From positions 1 through 32,112 of the forward strand of contig SYGM01000186.1 of assembly GCA_005799545.1 (NCBI GenBank): a stretch of 32,112 nucleotides of DNA, read 5' to 3'. This DNA comes from Planctomycetia bacterium. GTDB taxonomy: Bacteria; Planctomycetota; UBA1135; GCA-002686595. Each line of letters opens with the position of its first letter. Positions within the stretch are counted from its first letter, which is position 1. Both the position numbers and the translations under genes were made by a program. Under the pieces are notes generated by a model. That model was given only the letters and a program-made list of their open reading frames with translations, had not been told where the DNA came from and did no database searches. Shown here one piece after another: positions 1 through 6,965 of this stretch.

Positions 1-284
1 AGGCGGAGATCTGCTACTCGACCGTCGCGATGGCGACCGACTACGACTGCTGGCATGAGGGCCACGACGATGTCACCGTCGAGGCGGTCATCGCGGTGAT
101 GAACAAGAACGTCGGCAACGCCAAGCGGCTCATCCTCGACGTGGTTCCGCGGCTCGCGGCGCAGCGGACCTGCGCCTGCCCGCGGGCGCTCGCCGGTGCG
201 ATCATGACCAATCCGGCGAAGATCCCGGGGGCCACGCGCGAGAAACTCGCCCTGCTGATCGAGAAATACATGCCCAAGGCCTGA
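1..284 (+). CDS. mtnP: S-methyl-5'-thioadenosine phosphorylase, C-terminal part
   Basis: The coding frame is open from base 3 at the window edge and ends with TGA at 282-284, so only about the last 93 residues are present. The residues read before the first visible ATG (position 30) continue the protein: the stretch AEICYSTVAMATDYDCWH is a strongly conserved C-terminal signature of MTA phosphorylases, followed by HDDVTVE. The family cleaves 5'-methylthioadenosine with phosphate to adenine and methylthioribose-1-phosphate in the cytoplasmic methionine salvage pathway. Starting the gene at the ATG at 30 would be wrong, because it cuts the conserved core. The next gene starts 3 nt after the stop, so the two are probably co-transcribed. 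The family call is firm, but the N-terminal phosphate-binding region lies outside the window. Confidence 0.93.
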   Translation, partial: AEICYSTVAMATDYDCWHEGHDDVTVEAVIAVMNKNVGNAKRLILDVVPRLAAQRTCACPRALAGAIMTNPAKIPGATREKLALLIEKYMPKA

Positions 285-287
285 ACG

Positions 288-2018
288 ATGCGACAAGCGC
301 TGCTCTCGACGCTTCTGGTGGTCGGTGCCCTCGCCTGCCGCAGCGGTCCGACGGAGGAAGATGCGCTGCGCTGGCGCGAGCAGGAGATGGCTCGCGAACG
401 ATTGGAGACGGAAGCGGGGACAGTCAGTCCCGCCTGGCAGCATCAGGGTCCGCGCATCGCCCCCGGCGGCACCGGTCCGGCGCGCTTCGCACTGCTGCTG
501 CACGAGGTCTTCGAAGAGCCGCGTGCGCTGGAGCTTTGCCGCACCATCGACGGTTGGTGGCGTGAGCCGGGCAACGAAGGCTTCGAGGCCGTCATGGATC
601 GCCTGCGCAGTGACCTCGACGGCATGGGCTTCGGTCGACTGCCTGAGTACGAGCTGGCGGAGTACAGCACGGAAATGCGCGAACCGGCCTGGACCCCGCT
701 CAGCGGCTCGCTGACGCTGGTCACGAACGCGGCCCGCGAACCGCTGCACGCCTTCGCTGCCGCCAGCGATGTCGATCGACTGCTCCTGCCCAAGGGACTG
801 CCGAGCTGCGAGTGCGAAGGCAGCGTGACGCTCTCACTCGAGACGCTGGCAGCCGGCGGCGTTCTGGTCAGCGCAGAACCGCTCTCGCGCGGGTTGCTGG
901 AGGCGGCGGAGCAGCGCGGAGCCGTGCTGGTGCTCTCGAGCGCGCTGGCGGATTACAACCGCGACCCCTCGCCGGCACAGCGCCATCTCGACGCGATCGC
1001 CTACACCAGCTATCCGCGCGGCGCGAAGCTGCCCGCCGCCCAGATCTCCCCGCGCACGCACCAGCGACTGCAAGCCGGCATGCGCGTGCGTTTTGAGGCC
1101 AGGACTCGGCTGGAAACCAAGCCGCTGCGCACGCTGGTGGCCACCATCGTCGGCACGCAACGAGCCGATCAGTCGGTGGCGATCGCCGCGCATGTGCAGG
1201 AACCCGGCGCCTGCGACAACGCCAGCGGCGTTGCCACGTCGATCGAGTCTCTACGAGCGCTGACGAGCCTGATCGATTCCGGCCGCCTGCGCCGTCCGGC
1301 AGCTTCGCTGAGCTTCGTGTTCGGTGACGAGATGGCGATGAGCCGCGTGTATCTCGAGCGCGGCGGACGCAAGGTGCTCGCTGCGATCGCGGCGGACATG
1401 ACGGGAGAATCGCGCGAACGCACGGGCGCCATCCCGCTGTTGGAACGTTCGCCGGATCCCGCGCGTCGCAGGCAACTGCCGCCCGACGAGCCCAGCGGGT
1501 GGGGGGCCGATTCGGGCCGCGGCAATTACGAGAACTCTCCGAACTCCGCGCTCGCGCTGATCGTGCGCATTGCGCTAGGGGACACGGCCTTGGCGGCGGG
1601 CGGCTGGCAGACGCGCGAGCATGCCTTCGAGGGCGGCAGCGACCATCAGGTGTTCCTGCGCGCCGGGATTCCGGCCGTGCTGCTGTGGCATTTCCCTGAC
1701 TTCGCCTATCACACCTCGCTCGATCGCATGGAGCACGTCGATGCCGCCGAGATGCGTCGCATGGGCACTGCGCTCGTGAGCGCGGGCATGGCGCTGGCGG
1801 ATCCGGCTCCGGGTGATCTGGATCGCTATCTGCGCAGTCTGGCGCTCGAGCAGGATTTGCGGGTGTCGGCGGCCAAGGCGGCAGACGACGAGGAATTGGC
1901 GGAGCACTGGCGCGCGTGGCTGCGCAGCTCGCGTCAGTGGCTGCGTACGCTGTGTCTGGGCGAAAAAGCGGGCGAATTGCCCGCAGAAACCGTCACACCG
2001 AAGCCGGCCGGACCGTGA
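288..2018 (+). CDS. M28-family zinc metallopeptidase, predicted lipoprotein
   Basis: This 576-aa protein begins with a short hydrophobic signal ending in ALAC at Cys17, a plausible lipobox, so it is probably membrane-anchored outside the cytoplasm. The C-terminal half carries an M28 aminopeptidase-like pattern. His302 in HVQEPGACDNASG and Asp310 in CDNASG are likely zinc ligands. Asp347-Glu348 (GDEM) sit where the catalytic Glu is expected, ADMTGE follows, and His475 in YHTSLDRMEHVD is the last ligand. The HxD of many M28 enzymes reads H-V-Q here, so the classic first-motif Asp is absent. The N-terminal part (about 20-280) has no motif I recognise. It lies 3 nt behind mtnP, and its last 26 bases overlap the convergent DUF1272 gene. 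Peptidase family is well supported; the substrate is unknown. Confidence 0.85.
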   Translation: MRQALLSTLLVVGALACRSGPTEEDALRWREQEMARERLETEAGTVSPAWQHQGPRIAPGGTGPARFALLLHEVFEEPRALELCRTIDGWWREPGNEGFEAVMDRLRSDLDGMGFGRLPEYELAEYSTEMREPAWTPLSGSLTLVTNAAREPLHAFAAASDVDRLLLPKGLPSCECEGSVTLSLETLAAGGVLVSAEPLSRGLLEAAEQRGAVLVLSSALADYNRDPSPAQRHLDAIAYTSYPRGAKLPAAQISPRTHQRLQAGMRVRFEARTRLETKPLRTLVATIVGTQRADQSVAIAAHVQEPGACDNASGVATSIESLRALTSLIDSGRLRRPAASLSFVFGDEMAMSRVYLERGGRKVLAAIAADMTGESRERTGAIPLLERSPDPARRRQLPPDEPSGWGADSGRGNYENSPNSALALIVRIALGDTALAAGGWQTREHAFEGGSDHQVFLRAGIPAVLLWHFPDFAYHTSLDRMEHVDAAEMRRMGTALVSAGMALADPAPGDLDRYLRSLALEQDLRVSAAKAADDEELAEHWRAWLRSSRQWLRTLCLGEKAGELPAETVTPKPAGP

Positions 2019-2220
2019 TCACCTGTTCGCGGCCGCGCAGGAACGGCGCAGCCGGCACAGGACGGCGCACGAGCTCGCCGCCGCAGTTCGAGCAGGTCCA
2101 GGCGTGCTCAGCGGCGCACGCATCGCAGTAGGTGCACTCGAAGGAGCAGATGAACGCATTGGGTTCGTCGCGACGCAACGGTCGCGCGCAGGACTCGCAG
2201 TGGGGGCGCAGTTCGAGCAC
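1993..2220 (-). CDS. DUF1272 zinc-ribbon-like small protein
   Basis: This 75-aa protein begins MLELRPHCESC and contains eight cysteines (residues 8, 11, 25, 29, 32, 35, 43, 46) in CxxC-like pairs, followed by GGELVRRP. Start, spacing and ending match the DUF1272 family, small proteins presumed to bind zinc but with no assigned function. The start codon is GTG, and the choice is supported by a good Shine-Dalgarno (GAGGAAG, complement of 2227-2233) 6 nt upstream. The 3' end overlaps the end of the convergent M28 gene by 26 bases. The gene diverges from the asparaginase gene, with 66 nt between start codons. Confidence 0.88.
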   Translation of the reverse strand: MLELRPHCESCARPLRRDEPNAFICSFECTYCDACAAEHAWTCSNCGGELVRRPVPAAPFLRGREQVITVRPASV

Positions 2221-2250
2221 GGTGATCTTCCTCGTTTCGCGGTGCGTTCA

Positions 2251-2259
2251 TGCTACCTT
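2251..2259 (+). promoter_or_regulatory. possible extended -10 promoter for the glycosylasparaginase gene
   Basis: TGC followed by TACCTT resembles an extended -10 element and would place transcription start near 2266, about 20 nt before the ATG at 2287. No convincing -35 box is visible at 16-18 nt spacing. It sits in the short divergent gap shared with the DUF1272 gene. Confidence 0.3.
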
Positions 2260-2274
2260 GGTTCGGTATTCATG

Positions 2275-2280
2275 AGGAGG
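2275..2280 (+). promoter_or_regulatory. Shine-Dalgarno sequence that sets the asparaginase start
   Basis: A perfect AGGAGG lies 6 nt before the ATG at 2287. It supports that ATG over the in-frame ATG at 2272 and over the long upstream open frame reaching back to 1813. It is unusual here, because most genes in the window have no such site. Confidence 0.8.
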
Positions 2281-2286
2281 TGTCAG

Positions 2287-3456
2287 ATGCAGGAAGATCA
2301 GATGAAGTGGACGCGTCGCAGTGTGTTGGGTGCAGCGCTGGCGAGTGGAACCGCCGCAGCGTGCAGTGGCCTGAGTGCGAGGGAAAACCGCGTTGGCGCG
2401 GCTCCTGCTTCCGCAGTGCCTGCTTCCTCAAAGGGCAAGGCGGTGCTCGTCGGCAGCGCCAATGCGCTCGCCGGCATGAAGCTGCACTATGCGAAGCTCG
2501 TTGAAGGCGCGGATCCGCTCGATGTTGCCGTCGAAGTGGTCAAGGTCACGGAAGCGGATCCCGACGACACCTCCGTCGGTCTCGGCGGCCTGCCCAATGA
2601 GGACGGTGTTGTGCAGTTGGACGCCGCTTGCATGTACGGTCCGCGCCACAAGTCGGGCGGAGTGGCCTGCATCGAGAACATCCTGCACCCCTCTGAGGTG
2701 GCGCGCGCCGTGCTGGAGCGCACCGATCATGTGCTGCTGGTGGGCCAGGGTGCATATGAGTTTGCGCGCCAGCACGGCCATCCCCATGTCAACCTGCTCA
2801 CGGAATCGACCCGCCAGGAGTGGATGAAGTGGAAGGAATCCATGAGCGAGCGCGATGATCGCCTGCCGCCGCCTGCCAAATTGCCATACCAAGGGGCGCT
2901 GCTGACGCCCAAGGAACGTGAAGAGCTGGCGTTTGCTCGCGTGCAAGAGCGCGCACGGCTGCAGAAAGAGTGGCGCGAGCGCGTCACGGGCACGATCCAC
3001 TGCTCCGCGCTGGCGACCAGCGGTGCCGTGGCCTGCATCACGACCACCTCGGGCCTCGCCTTCAAGATTCCCGGCCGCGTGGGGGACTCCGCGATCATCG
3101 GAGCAGGACTCTACTGCGACCAGGAAGCGGGAAGCGCAGGTGCGACGGGTCGTGGCGAAGCTTGCGTTCTCGCGAACGGCAGCTTTGCCGTCGTCGAGAT
3201 GCTGCGTCGGGGCATGGCCCCCCTCGATGCGGGTATGGAAGTGCTGCGGCGCGTGGTGCGGCAGACCCAGCGTCAAGCCCGCTGGCAGCCGGAGCTGGTC
3301 GACGACAAGGGCTTCCCCGACTTCGGCCTGCACCTGTACGTGCTGGGCCTTGACGGCACGGTGGCCGGTGTCTCTCTGCGCAACGGCGGTCAGTACGCGG
3401 TGAGCGACGCCAACGGCGGGCCGCGTCTGGCGGAGCTTGAGGTGCTGCGCTCCTGA
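2287..3456 (+). CDS. N4-(beta-N-acetylglucosaminyl)-L-asparaginase (Ntn hydrolase), Tat-exported
   Basis: This 389-aa protein starts with TRRSVLGAALASG, a twin-arginine-like signal, and the region ends in AAAC, so it may also be lipidated. The body matches glycosylasparaginases. These are made as a precursor that cleaves itself to expose a threonine nucleophile and then hydrolyse the GlcNAc-Asn bond or related aspartyl amides. Thr236 in GTIHCSA is the expected nucleophile, placed as in the DTIGM motif of the family. TTTSGLAFKIPGRVGDS and GAGLYCDQEAG, the substrate-binding region, follow. GGVACIENILHPSEVAR lies in the N-terminal alpha part. All catalytic positions I can check are present. Its 3' end faces the EF-hand gene with 15 nt between stops. 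Confidence 0.9.
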   Translation: MQEDQMKWTRRSVLGAALASGTAAACSGLSARENRVGAAPASAVPASSKGKAVLVGSANALAGMKLHYAKLVEGADPLDVAVEVVKVTEADPDDTSVGLGGLPNEDGVVQLDAACMYGPRHKSGGVACIENILHPSEVARAVLERTDHVLLVGQGAYEFARQHGHPHVNLLTESTRQEWMKWKESMSERDDRLPPPAKLPYQGALLTPKEREELAFARVQERARLQKEWRERVTGTIHCSALATSGAVACITTTSGLAFKIPGRVGDSAIIGAGLYCDQEAGSAGATGRGEACVLANGSFAVVEMLRRGMAPLDAGMEVLRRVVRQTQRQARWQPELVDDKGFPDFGLHLYVLGLDGTVAGVSLRNGGQYAVSDANGGPRLAELEVLRS

Positions 3457-3471
3457 GCGCAGCCGCAGCGT

Positions 3472-4386
3472 TCAGCGACCGAGCGCGCCCCAGAACTCCT
3501 CGCGCGACAGTCCGCCATCGCGGTTCTTGTCGAGCGTGGCGAAGACCGCGCTGAGCCGGACGCTGGTCTGCACCGGTCGCAGCAGGTCCGCCAGTTCAGC
3601 CTCCGTGATCCGGCCGTCCGCATCGATGTCCAGGCGGCGGAAGTTGTCAACCGGGCCCTGGATCTGATCCGGAAGCCGGATCGCACCCTCGCGCTCCTCG
3701 CGCGGAATGCGCTTGCCGAAGAGCTCGTCAATCGAGCGGGCCTTGGGCTTGCTCGTGCGAGGCAGCGTGGGATCGAGCAGGTGAGCCAGATCCTCCAGTT
3801 CCTCGCCCTTGAGGCGCTTGTCGCTGTCGCGATCGAGCTGCGTCATCACCACCTGAGGATCGAGCGTGGCGCGCGGCTGGTTGGACAGCAGCGTCCGCAG
3901 TTCCAGTTCGTCGATGGACTTGTTGCCATCGGCATCGAAACGCGTCAGCAGCGACTCGGCCCCCAGTTCGGACTTGTCGGAGGTACCGGCCGTGCGAGGC
4001 GCGGGGAAGGCACCGCCGCGCGAGGTGATCTCGATGTAGCGGCTGGCGAACTCCGCGCGTGAAATGCGGAAGTCCACGTCACGGTCAAAGGCGGCAAAGG
4101 CCTGCTTGCTGAGCCCCATGGTCTGCTCGGCCTCGCCGTAGAGCACCCAGCCGTTGTGGTCGAGGTCCGCCTGCTCGAAATATTTTCCGGCGACCTCCTC
4201 GGGCGATTCCTGCGGCGGCTGTTCCGCGGCGGGAGCCCGCGGAGTTGCGGGCTGCACAGCGGGGGCCGCCGCGGCGGGGGGCGGGGGGGATCCAGCCGGG
4301 GGCGTAGCAGCTGGGCGCTGGGATCCCGCCTGAGCGATCACCCAAGTCGAGCCGAGCAGGAGAGTGAGCAGAGACCAACGGCGCAT
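3472..4386 (-). CDS. secreted six-EF-hand calcium-binding protein
   Basis: This 304-aa protein has an N-terminal signal sequence (about residues 1-20), then a Pro/Ala-rich linker to about residue 60. Six 12-residue EF-hand loops follow: DLDHNGWVLYGE, DRDVDFRISRAE, DADGNKSIDELE, DRDSDKRLKGEE, DIDADGRITEAE and DKNRDGGLSREE. Loops 1, 5 and 6 have the central Gly; loops 2, 3 and 4 have Phe, Lys and Lys there. All six keep the acidic first and twelfth positions. Binding of extracytoplasmic calcium is therefore likely, but the partner or process is unknown. The start is the first ATG, and a palindrome plus a -10-like box lie directly upstream. It could be co-transcribed with the upstream gene at 4447-5121 or use its own promoter. 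Confidence 0.88.
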   Translation of the reverse strand: MRRWSLLTLLLGSTWVIAQAGSQRPAATPPAGSPPPPAAAAPAVQPATPRAPAAEQPPQESPEEVAGKYFEQADLDHNGWVLYGEAEQTMGLSKQAFAAFDRDVDFRISRAEFASRYIEITSRGGAFPAPRTAGTSDKSELGAESLLTRFDADGNKSIDELELRTLLSNQPRATLDPQVVMTQLDRDSDKRLKGEELEDLAHLLDPTLPRTSKPKARSIDELFGKRIPREEREGAIRLPDQIQGPVDNFRRLDIDADGRITEAELADLLRPVQTSVRLSAVFATLDKNRDGGLSREEFWGALGR

Positions 4387-4397
4387 GGCTATGCGCC
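4380..4397 (-). promoter_or_regulatory. perfect inverted repeat over the EF-hand start codon
   Basis: GGCGCAT and ATGCGCC form a perfect 7-bp inverted repeat around a 4-nt centre; the ATG of the EF-hand gene is the first three bases of the second arm. In RNA it could hide the start codon. If transcription starts near 4391 as the adjacent -10 box suggests, it is more likely a DNA operator. Function is not shown. Confidence 0.4.
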
Positions 4398-4425
4398 ATT
4401 ATCGTCACAGTGCAGCGCCTGGGAA
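4398..4425 (-). promoter_or_regulatory. candidate sigma-70-type promoter of the EF-hand gene
   Basis: On the minus strand TTCCCA (4420-4425), a 16-nt spacer and GATAAT (4398-4403) match the consensus at 4 of 6 and 5 of 6 positions. The -10 ends 11 nt before the ATG, giving an expected leader of only a few bases. Confidence 0.5.
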
Positions 4426-4446
4426 CAGCTCGCTCGTGAAAAAAGC

Positions 4447-5121
4447 CTACTTGGACAGGATCGCAAGAGCTTCTTCCACACGCGTGAGGACCAGCGTCTC
4501 CATTTCCGGGAGCAGAACCGCATCGGAAGCGCTGCGGTTGGTGTCACTGAACTCCTCGGTGCCGCGAACCTCCTGATACTTCAACCAGCACTCATACTCG
4601 GGGAACTCACCGCGCATCACGGGGTAGACGACACCATTGAGCGAGATGTGGATATCGCCGCCCATTTGCCTCGTGAACGCGCCGACATCCTTGACGCCGA
4701 CCAGCTCACTCTCCTTGTAGCCTCTGCCCTGCGCTTCAAGAATAGTCGTGATGGAGCGGAGGATGAGCAGTGCTTCCGGCATGCCCAGAGCCCAGTCGCG
4801 GCGCGGAGCTGCGTGATATTGCGCGAGGGCAGACTCCAAAATCTCCTTGTTGAGCTGTTTGACGGTCTTGGGTTCCGCCGGCACGGTCGCGGGAGTTTCC
4901 GATTCCACAACCGGAGGAGCAGAAATCGAAGCAGCCGAGCGAGGACCGTCCACGCTCAATGGTGCGGAGGACTGTGCTTGCGGAGTGCTGCCCGGCCCGG
5001 TGAGCGGCTCCGGTGACTCCGTCAGGCGAGGCTCGTTGGAGTTCGGCTGACGAACAGTTCCGATCCAGTATCCGATCATGCCGGCGAGCAGCAAGGCAAA
5101 GAGCGAAAGCAGATGTTTCAT
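4447..5121 (-). CDS. hypothetical membrane-anchored protein
   Basis: This 224-aa protein has one N-terminal hydrophobic segment (about residues 3-21) with no clear cleavage site, so it is probably a signal anchor. A Pro/Ser/Thr-rich spacer follows to about residue 85, then a folded-looking domain of about 135 residues ending in a Leu/Glu-rich helix. I recognise no family or catalytic motif. It lies 39 nt downstream of the cysteine-rich secreted protein and 60 nt upstream of the EF-hand gene, all in the same direction. The sequence looks less GC-rich than its surroundings, as does its upstream neighbour, suggesting a shared origin. It is a real gene by its clean start, long open frame and signal anchor, but its role is unknown. 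Confidence 0.65.
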   Translation of the reverse strand: MKHLLSLFALLLAGMIGYWIGTVRQPNSNEPRLTESPEPLTGPGSTPQAQSSAPLSVDGPRSAASISAPPVVESETPATVPAEPKTVKQLNKEILESALAQYHAAPRRDWALGMPEALLILRSITTILEAQGRGYKESELVGVKDVGAFTRQMGGDIHISLNGVVYPVMRGEFPEYECWLKYQEVRGTEEFSDTNRSASDAVLLPEMETLVLTRVEEALAILSK

Positions 5122-5160
5122 TTGGGTTGTGACTGAAGTCGTGCGGGAAGCTCGAGGAAA

Positions 5161-5628
5161 TCAGCCGGCATGCGGGCAGCTGCACACGCAGATGATAGAT
5201 TCTGTGTATACGGGGCTGCCGGCCCCATCACGGATCGTGACGGTGTAGGTTGTTGTCATCCCGCAGTTCGACCAGATGATGCCTGTGCGAAAATAGCTGC
5301 GCGTGCAAGCGGTTCCTGCGCCCGGACCAGTAGAGAGGGTGAGGCAGTAATTTGTGTTATGTGCATCCCAAATGAGGTTGATGTTTGCTTTGCAGTAATT
5401 CTCCTTGCAGGTTGCGCAAACTGGGAGTGCCTTGCCGGGACGTTCGGTTCCCTGCGCGATATCAAAGGCGAATGAAACGCCTGCAGGAACGCTGCCGGTA
5501 CCTGCCGGATTCGTAGCTTGGACTCCGCAATCCAGAACGCAATTGTCCTCGGGGGGCGGCGAGATCGCGAAACCCGAAGAAAATAGGAGGGTGGGAATAG
5601 AAACTGCGAGTGCGAGATTGGGTTTCAT
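5161..5628 (-). CDS. cysteine-rich small secreted protein, unknown function
   Basis: This 155-aa protein begins MKPNLALAVSIPTLLFSSGFA, a typical signal peptide. The mature part of about 135 residues has 11 cysteines, including NCVLDC, CATCKENYC and a terminal CVCSC cluster, which suggests a disulfide-stabilised or metal-binding extracytoplasmic protein. The ATG at 5628 is chosen because it starts the signal peptide, and because the in-frame TTG at 5664 falls inside the -35 box of a strong promoter. The region is visibly poor in G+C for this genome: 5341-5400 has 23 G+C of 60, while 12961-13020 has 43 of 60. I recognise no family. The odd number of cysteines hints that one stays free or pairs between chains. 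Confidence 0.68.
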   Translation of the reverse strand: MKPNLALAVSIPTLLFSSGFAISPPPEDNCVLDCGVQATNPAGTGSVPAGVSFAFDIAQGTERPGKALPVCATCKENYCKANINLIWDAHNTNYCLTLSTGPGAGTACTRSYFRTGIIWSNCGMTTTYTVTIRDGAGSPVYTESIICVCSCPHAG

Positions 5629-5635
5629 GATTCGG

Positions 5636-5664
5636 ACAATACCCACTACAGGGGTATCTGTCAA
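5636..5664 (-). promoter_or_regulatory. sigma-70 promoter of the cysteine-rich protein, probably leaderless
   Basis: The minus strand has a perfect TTGACA (5659-5664), a 17-nt spacer and TATTGT (5636-5641, 4 of 6). Only 7 nt separate the -10 box from the ATG at 5628, so transcription would begin at or next to the start codon. A TACCC/GGGTA inverted repeat (5640-5644 and 5652-5656) lies between the boxes and could be an operator. Confidence 0.7.
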
Positions 5665-5688
5665 GCTGCTTGATTCAGGGCAATCCGA

Positions 5689-6834
5689 TCAGCCGAGGCT
5701 GGCCGTCAGCAGGCTCTCCGCAACCCGATCCGCATCCGCATTGGACAGGAAAGGATGCACAGGCAGGCAAATCACTTCGCGAGCCAGTCGCTCCGCGTTG
5801 GGGAAATCGCCGGGTCCATAGCCCCATGGCTTCGCCGCTTCCTGAAGGTGCACCGGCGAGGGATAGTGTACCTGTGCGAAGATCGACTGCGCCTTGAGCT
5901 TCTCCAGCACCGTATCGCGCGAAACTCCGCCGACGATGCGCACCGTGTACTGGTGGTATGCATGCACCGTGTTGGAGCGGCGCGTGAGCGGAATCACCGC
6001 GGCATTGCCCTTCAATGCCGCGTCGTAACGCGCCGCGATCTCCGCGCGGCGAGCATTCCATGCATTCAGGTGCGGCAATTTGCAATTGAGTGCAGCTCCC
6101 TGCAGACCCTGCATGCGCGAATTGGTGCCCAGTTCCGAGTGCGTATAGCGCACCGGCGAACCGTGCTCGCGGATGCGCCGGGCCTTCTCGACCACTTTGG
6201 CGTGGCGCGAGAGCACCATGCCGCCCTCGCCGCAGGCGCCGAGGTTCTTCGTCGGGTAGAAGCTGAAGGCGGCGGCATCGCCCAGCTGGCCGCAGTTGAC
6301 GCCATCGCGCGAGGCCCCGTGGCTCTGCGCGCAATCCTCAACCAGGCTGATGCCGCGCTTGTCACACAGCGCGCGGAAGCCCTTGATGTCGACCATCTGA
6401 CCGTAGAGGTGCACCGGCAGGATCGCCGTGGTCTTCGAGTCGCAGGCGGCGGCGGCCTTCTCGAGATCGAGCAGGCCGGTGTCGAGCTCGACATCGGCGA
6501 GACGCGGGGTCGCTCCCATCCACGCAATGGCGCCCGCCGAGGCGAAGAAGGTGAACGGCGAGGTCACGACGTGGTCACCGGGTGCAACGCAGGCGGCGCG
6601 CAGCGCGACGACCAGCGCATCCGTGCCGTTGGCGACCGCGACACCGCGCTCGCTGACGCCGCAGTAGGCCGCGAAGGCCTTTTCGAAGGCCTCCACCTCG
6701 GGGCCGAGGATGTACTGGCCGCTCCTCAGCACGCGCAGCATGGCCTCCTCCAAGGCAGGGCCGAGCTGCGCGCGCTCGGCAGCGAGGTCGACGGGGGAGA
6801 TGGGCTTGAGTGCGGTCGCGGGTGCGCTGGTCAT
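5689..6834 (-). CDS. DegT/DnrJ/EryC1/StrS family PLP aminotransferase
   Basis: This 381-aa protein has the normal length for the sugar aminotransferase family, cytoplasmic PLP enzymes that transaminate keto-sugar nucleotides for surface glycans. Visible marks are GQYILGPEVEAFE near residue 40, GTDAL at 70-74, TPF-like TSPFTFFAS at 91-99, HLYGQ at 142-146, VEDCAQSHGA with Asp167, and FSFYPTKNLGACGEGG with Lys196 as the expected PLP Schiff-base lysine. The ATG is preceded by a good -10-like TACAAT, so it may have its own promoter behind the NSS transporter pair, which ends 22 nt upstream. The nearest other sugar-nucleotide gene is manC, about 15 kb away. The exact substrate cannot be read from sequence. 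Confidence 0.92.
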   Translation of the reverse strand: MTSAPATALKPISPVDLAAERAQLGPALEEAMLRVLRSGQYILGPEVEAFEKAFAAYCGVSERGVAVANGTDALVVALRAACVAPGDHVVTSPFTFFASAGAIAWMGATPRLADVELDTGLLDLEKAAAACDSKTTAILPVHLYGQMVDIKGFRALCDKRGISLVEDCAQSHGASRDGVNCGQLGDAAAFSFYPTKNLGACGEGGMVLSRHAKVVEKARRIREHGSPVRYTHSELGTNSRMQGLQGAALNCKLPHLNAWNARRAEIAARYDAALKGNAAVIPLTRRSNTVHAYHQYTVRIVGGVSRDTVLEKLKAQSIFAQVHYPSPVHLQEAAKPWGYGPGDFPNAERLAREVICLPVHPFLSNADADRVAESLLTASLG

Positions 6835-6844
6835 GGCACCCGTG

Positions 6845-6850
6845 ATTGTA
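6845..6850 (-). promoter_or_regulatory. candidate -10 box before the DegT-family gene
   Basis: TACAAT on the minus strand matches TATAAT at 5 of 6 positions and ends 10 nt before the ATG at 6834. No good -35 box is visible, so the gene might also be read through from the transporter genes upstream. Confidence 0.4.
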
Positions 6851-6856
6851 GCGCTC

Positions 6857-6958
6857 TCAGTCCTTGGGTGCTCGCAGCACCTTGGCGAAGCACCAGATGG
6901 TCAGTCCCCAGACAAAGACGAGGGACAGCGTCATGAAAATGGCTCCTTCAGTTCTCAT
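6857..6958 (-). CDS. 33-aa single-span partner peptide of the NSS symporter
   Basis: The reading frame starts with ATG at 6958, 7 nt after the TGA of the NSS transporter, and ends at TGA 6857-6859. The peptide starts MRTEGAIF, has one hydrophobic span rich in Leu, Val, Phe and Trp (about residues 6-27) and ends KVLRAPKD, giving a positive, presumably cytoplasmic tail. Very small single-span proteins encoded directly after NSS-family transporter genes are known as NSS small subunits (MetS type), and position, size and the GAI...WG pattern all fit. An internal ATG at codon 9 has AAGGAG 8 nt before it and could give a 25-aa product, but that would cut into the hydrophobic span, so I prefer the first ATG. 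Confidence 0.72.
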   Translation of the reverse strand: MRTEGAIFMTLSLVFVWGLTIWCFAKVLRAPKD

Positions 6959-6965
6959 GTTCGGC

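Noticed and set aside
1813-2286. Long upstream extension of the asparaginase frame
   Set aside because: It overlaps the M28 and DUF1272 genes in other frames, and AGGAGG plus a Tat-like signal set the start at 2287.
2428-3333. Minus-strand open frame of 301 codons opposite the asparaginase
   Set aside because: It is antisense to a recognised enzyme with an intact Thr nucleophile region and has no motif of its own.
5755-6936. Plus-strand open frame of 393 codons opposite the DegT-family gene
   Set aside because: It is antisense to a full aminotransferase and has no conserved motif.
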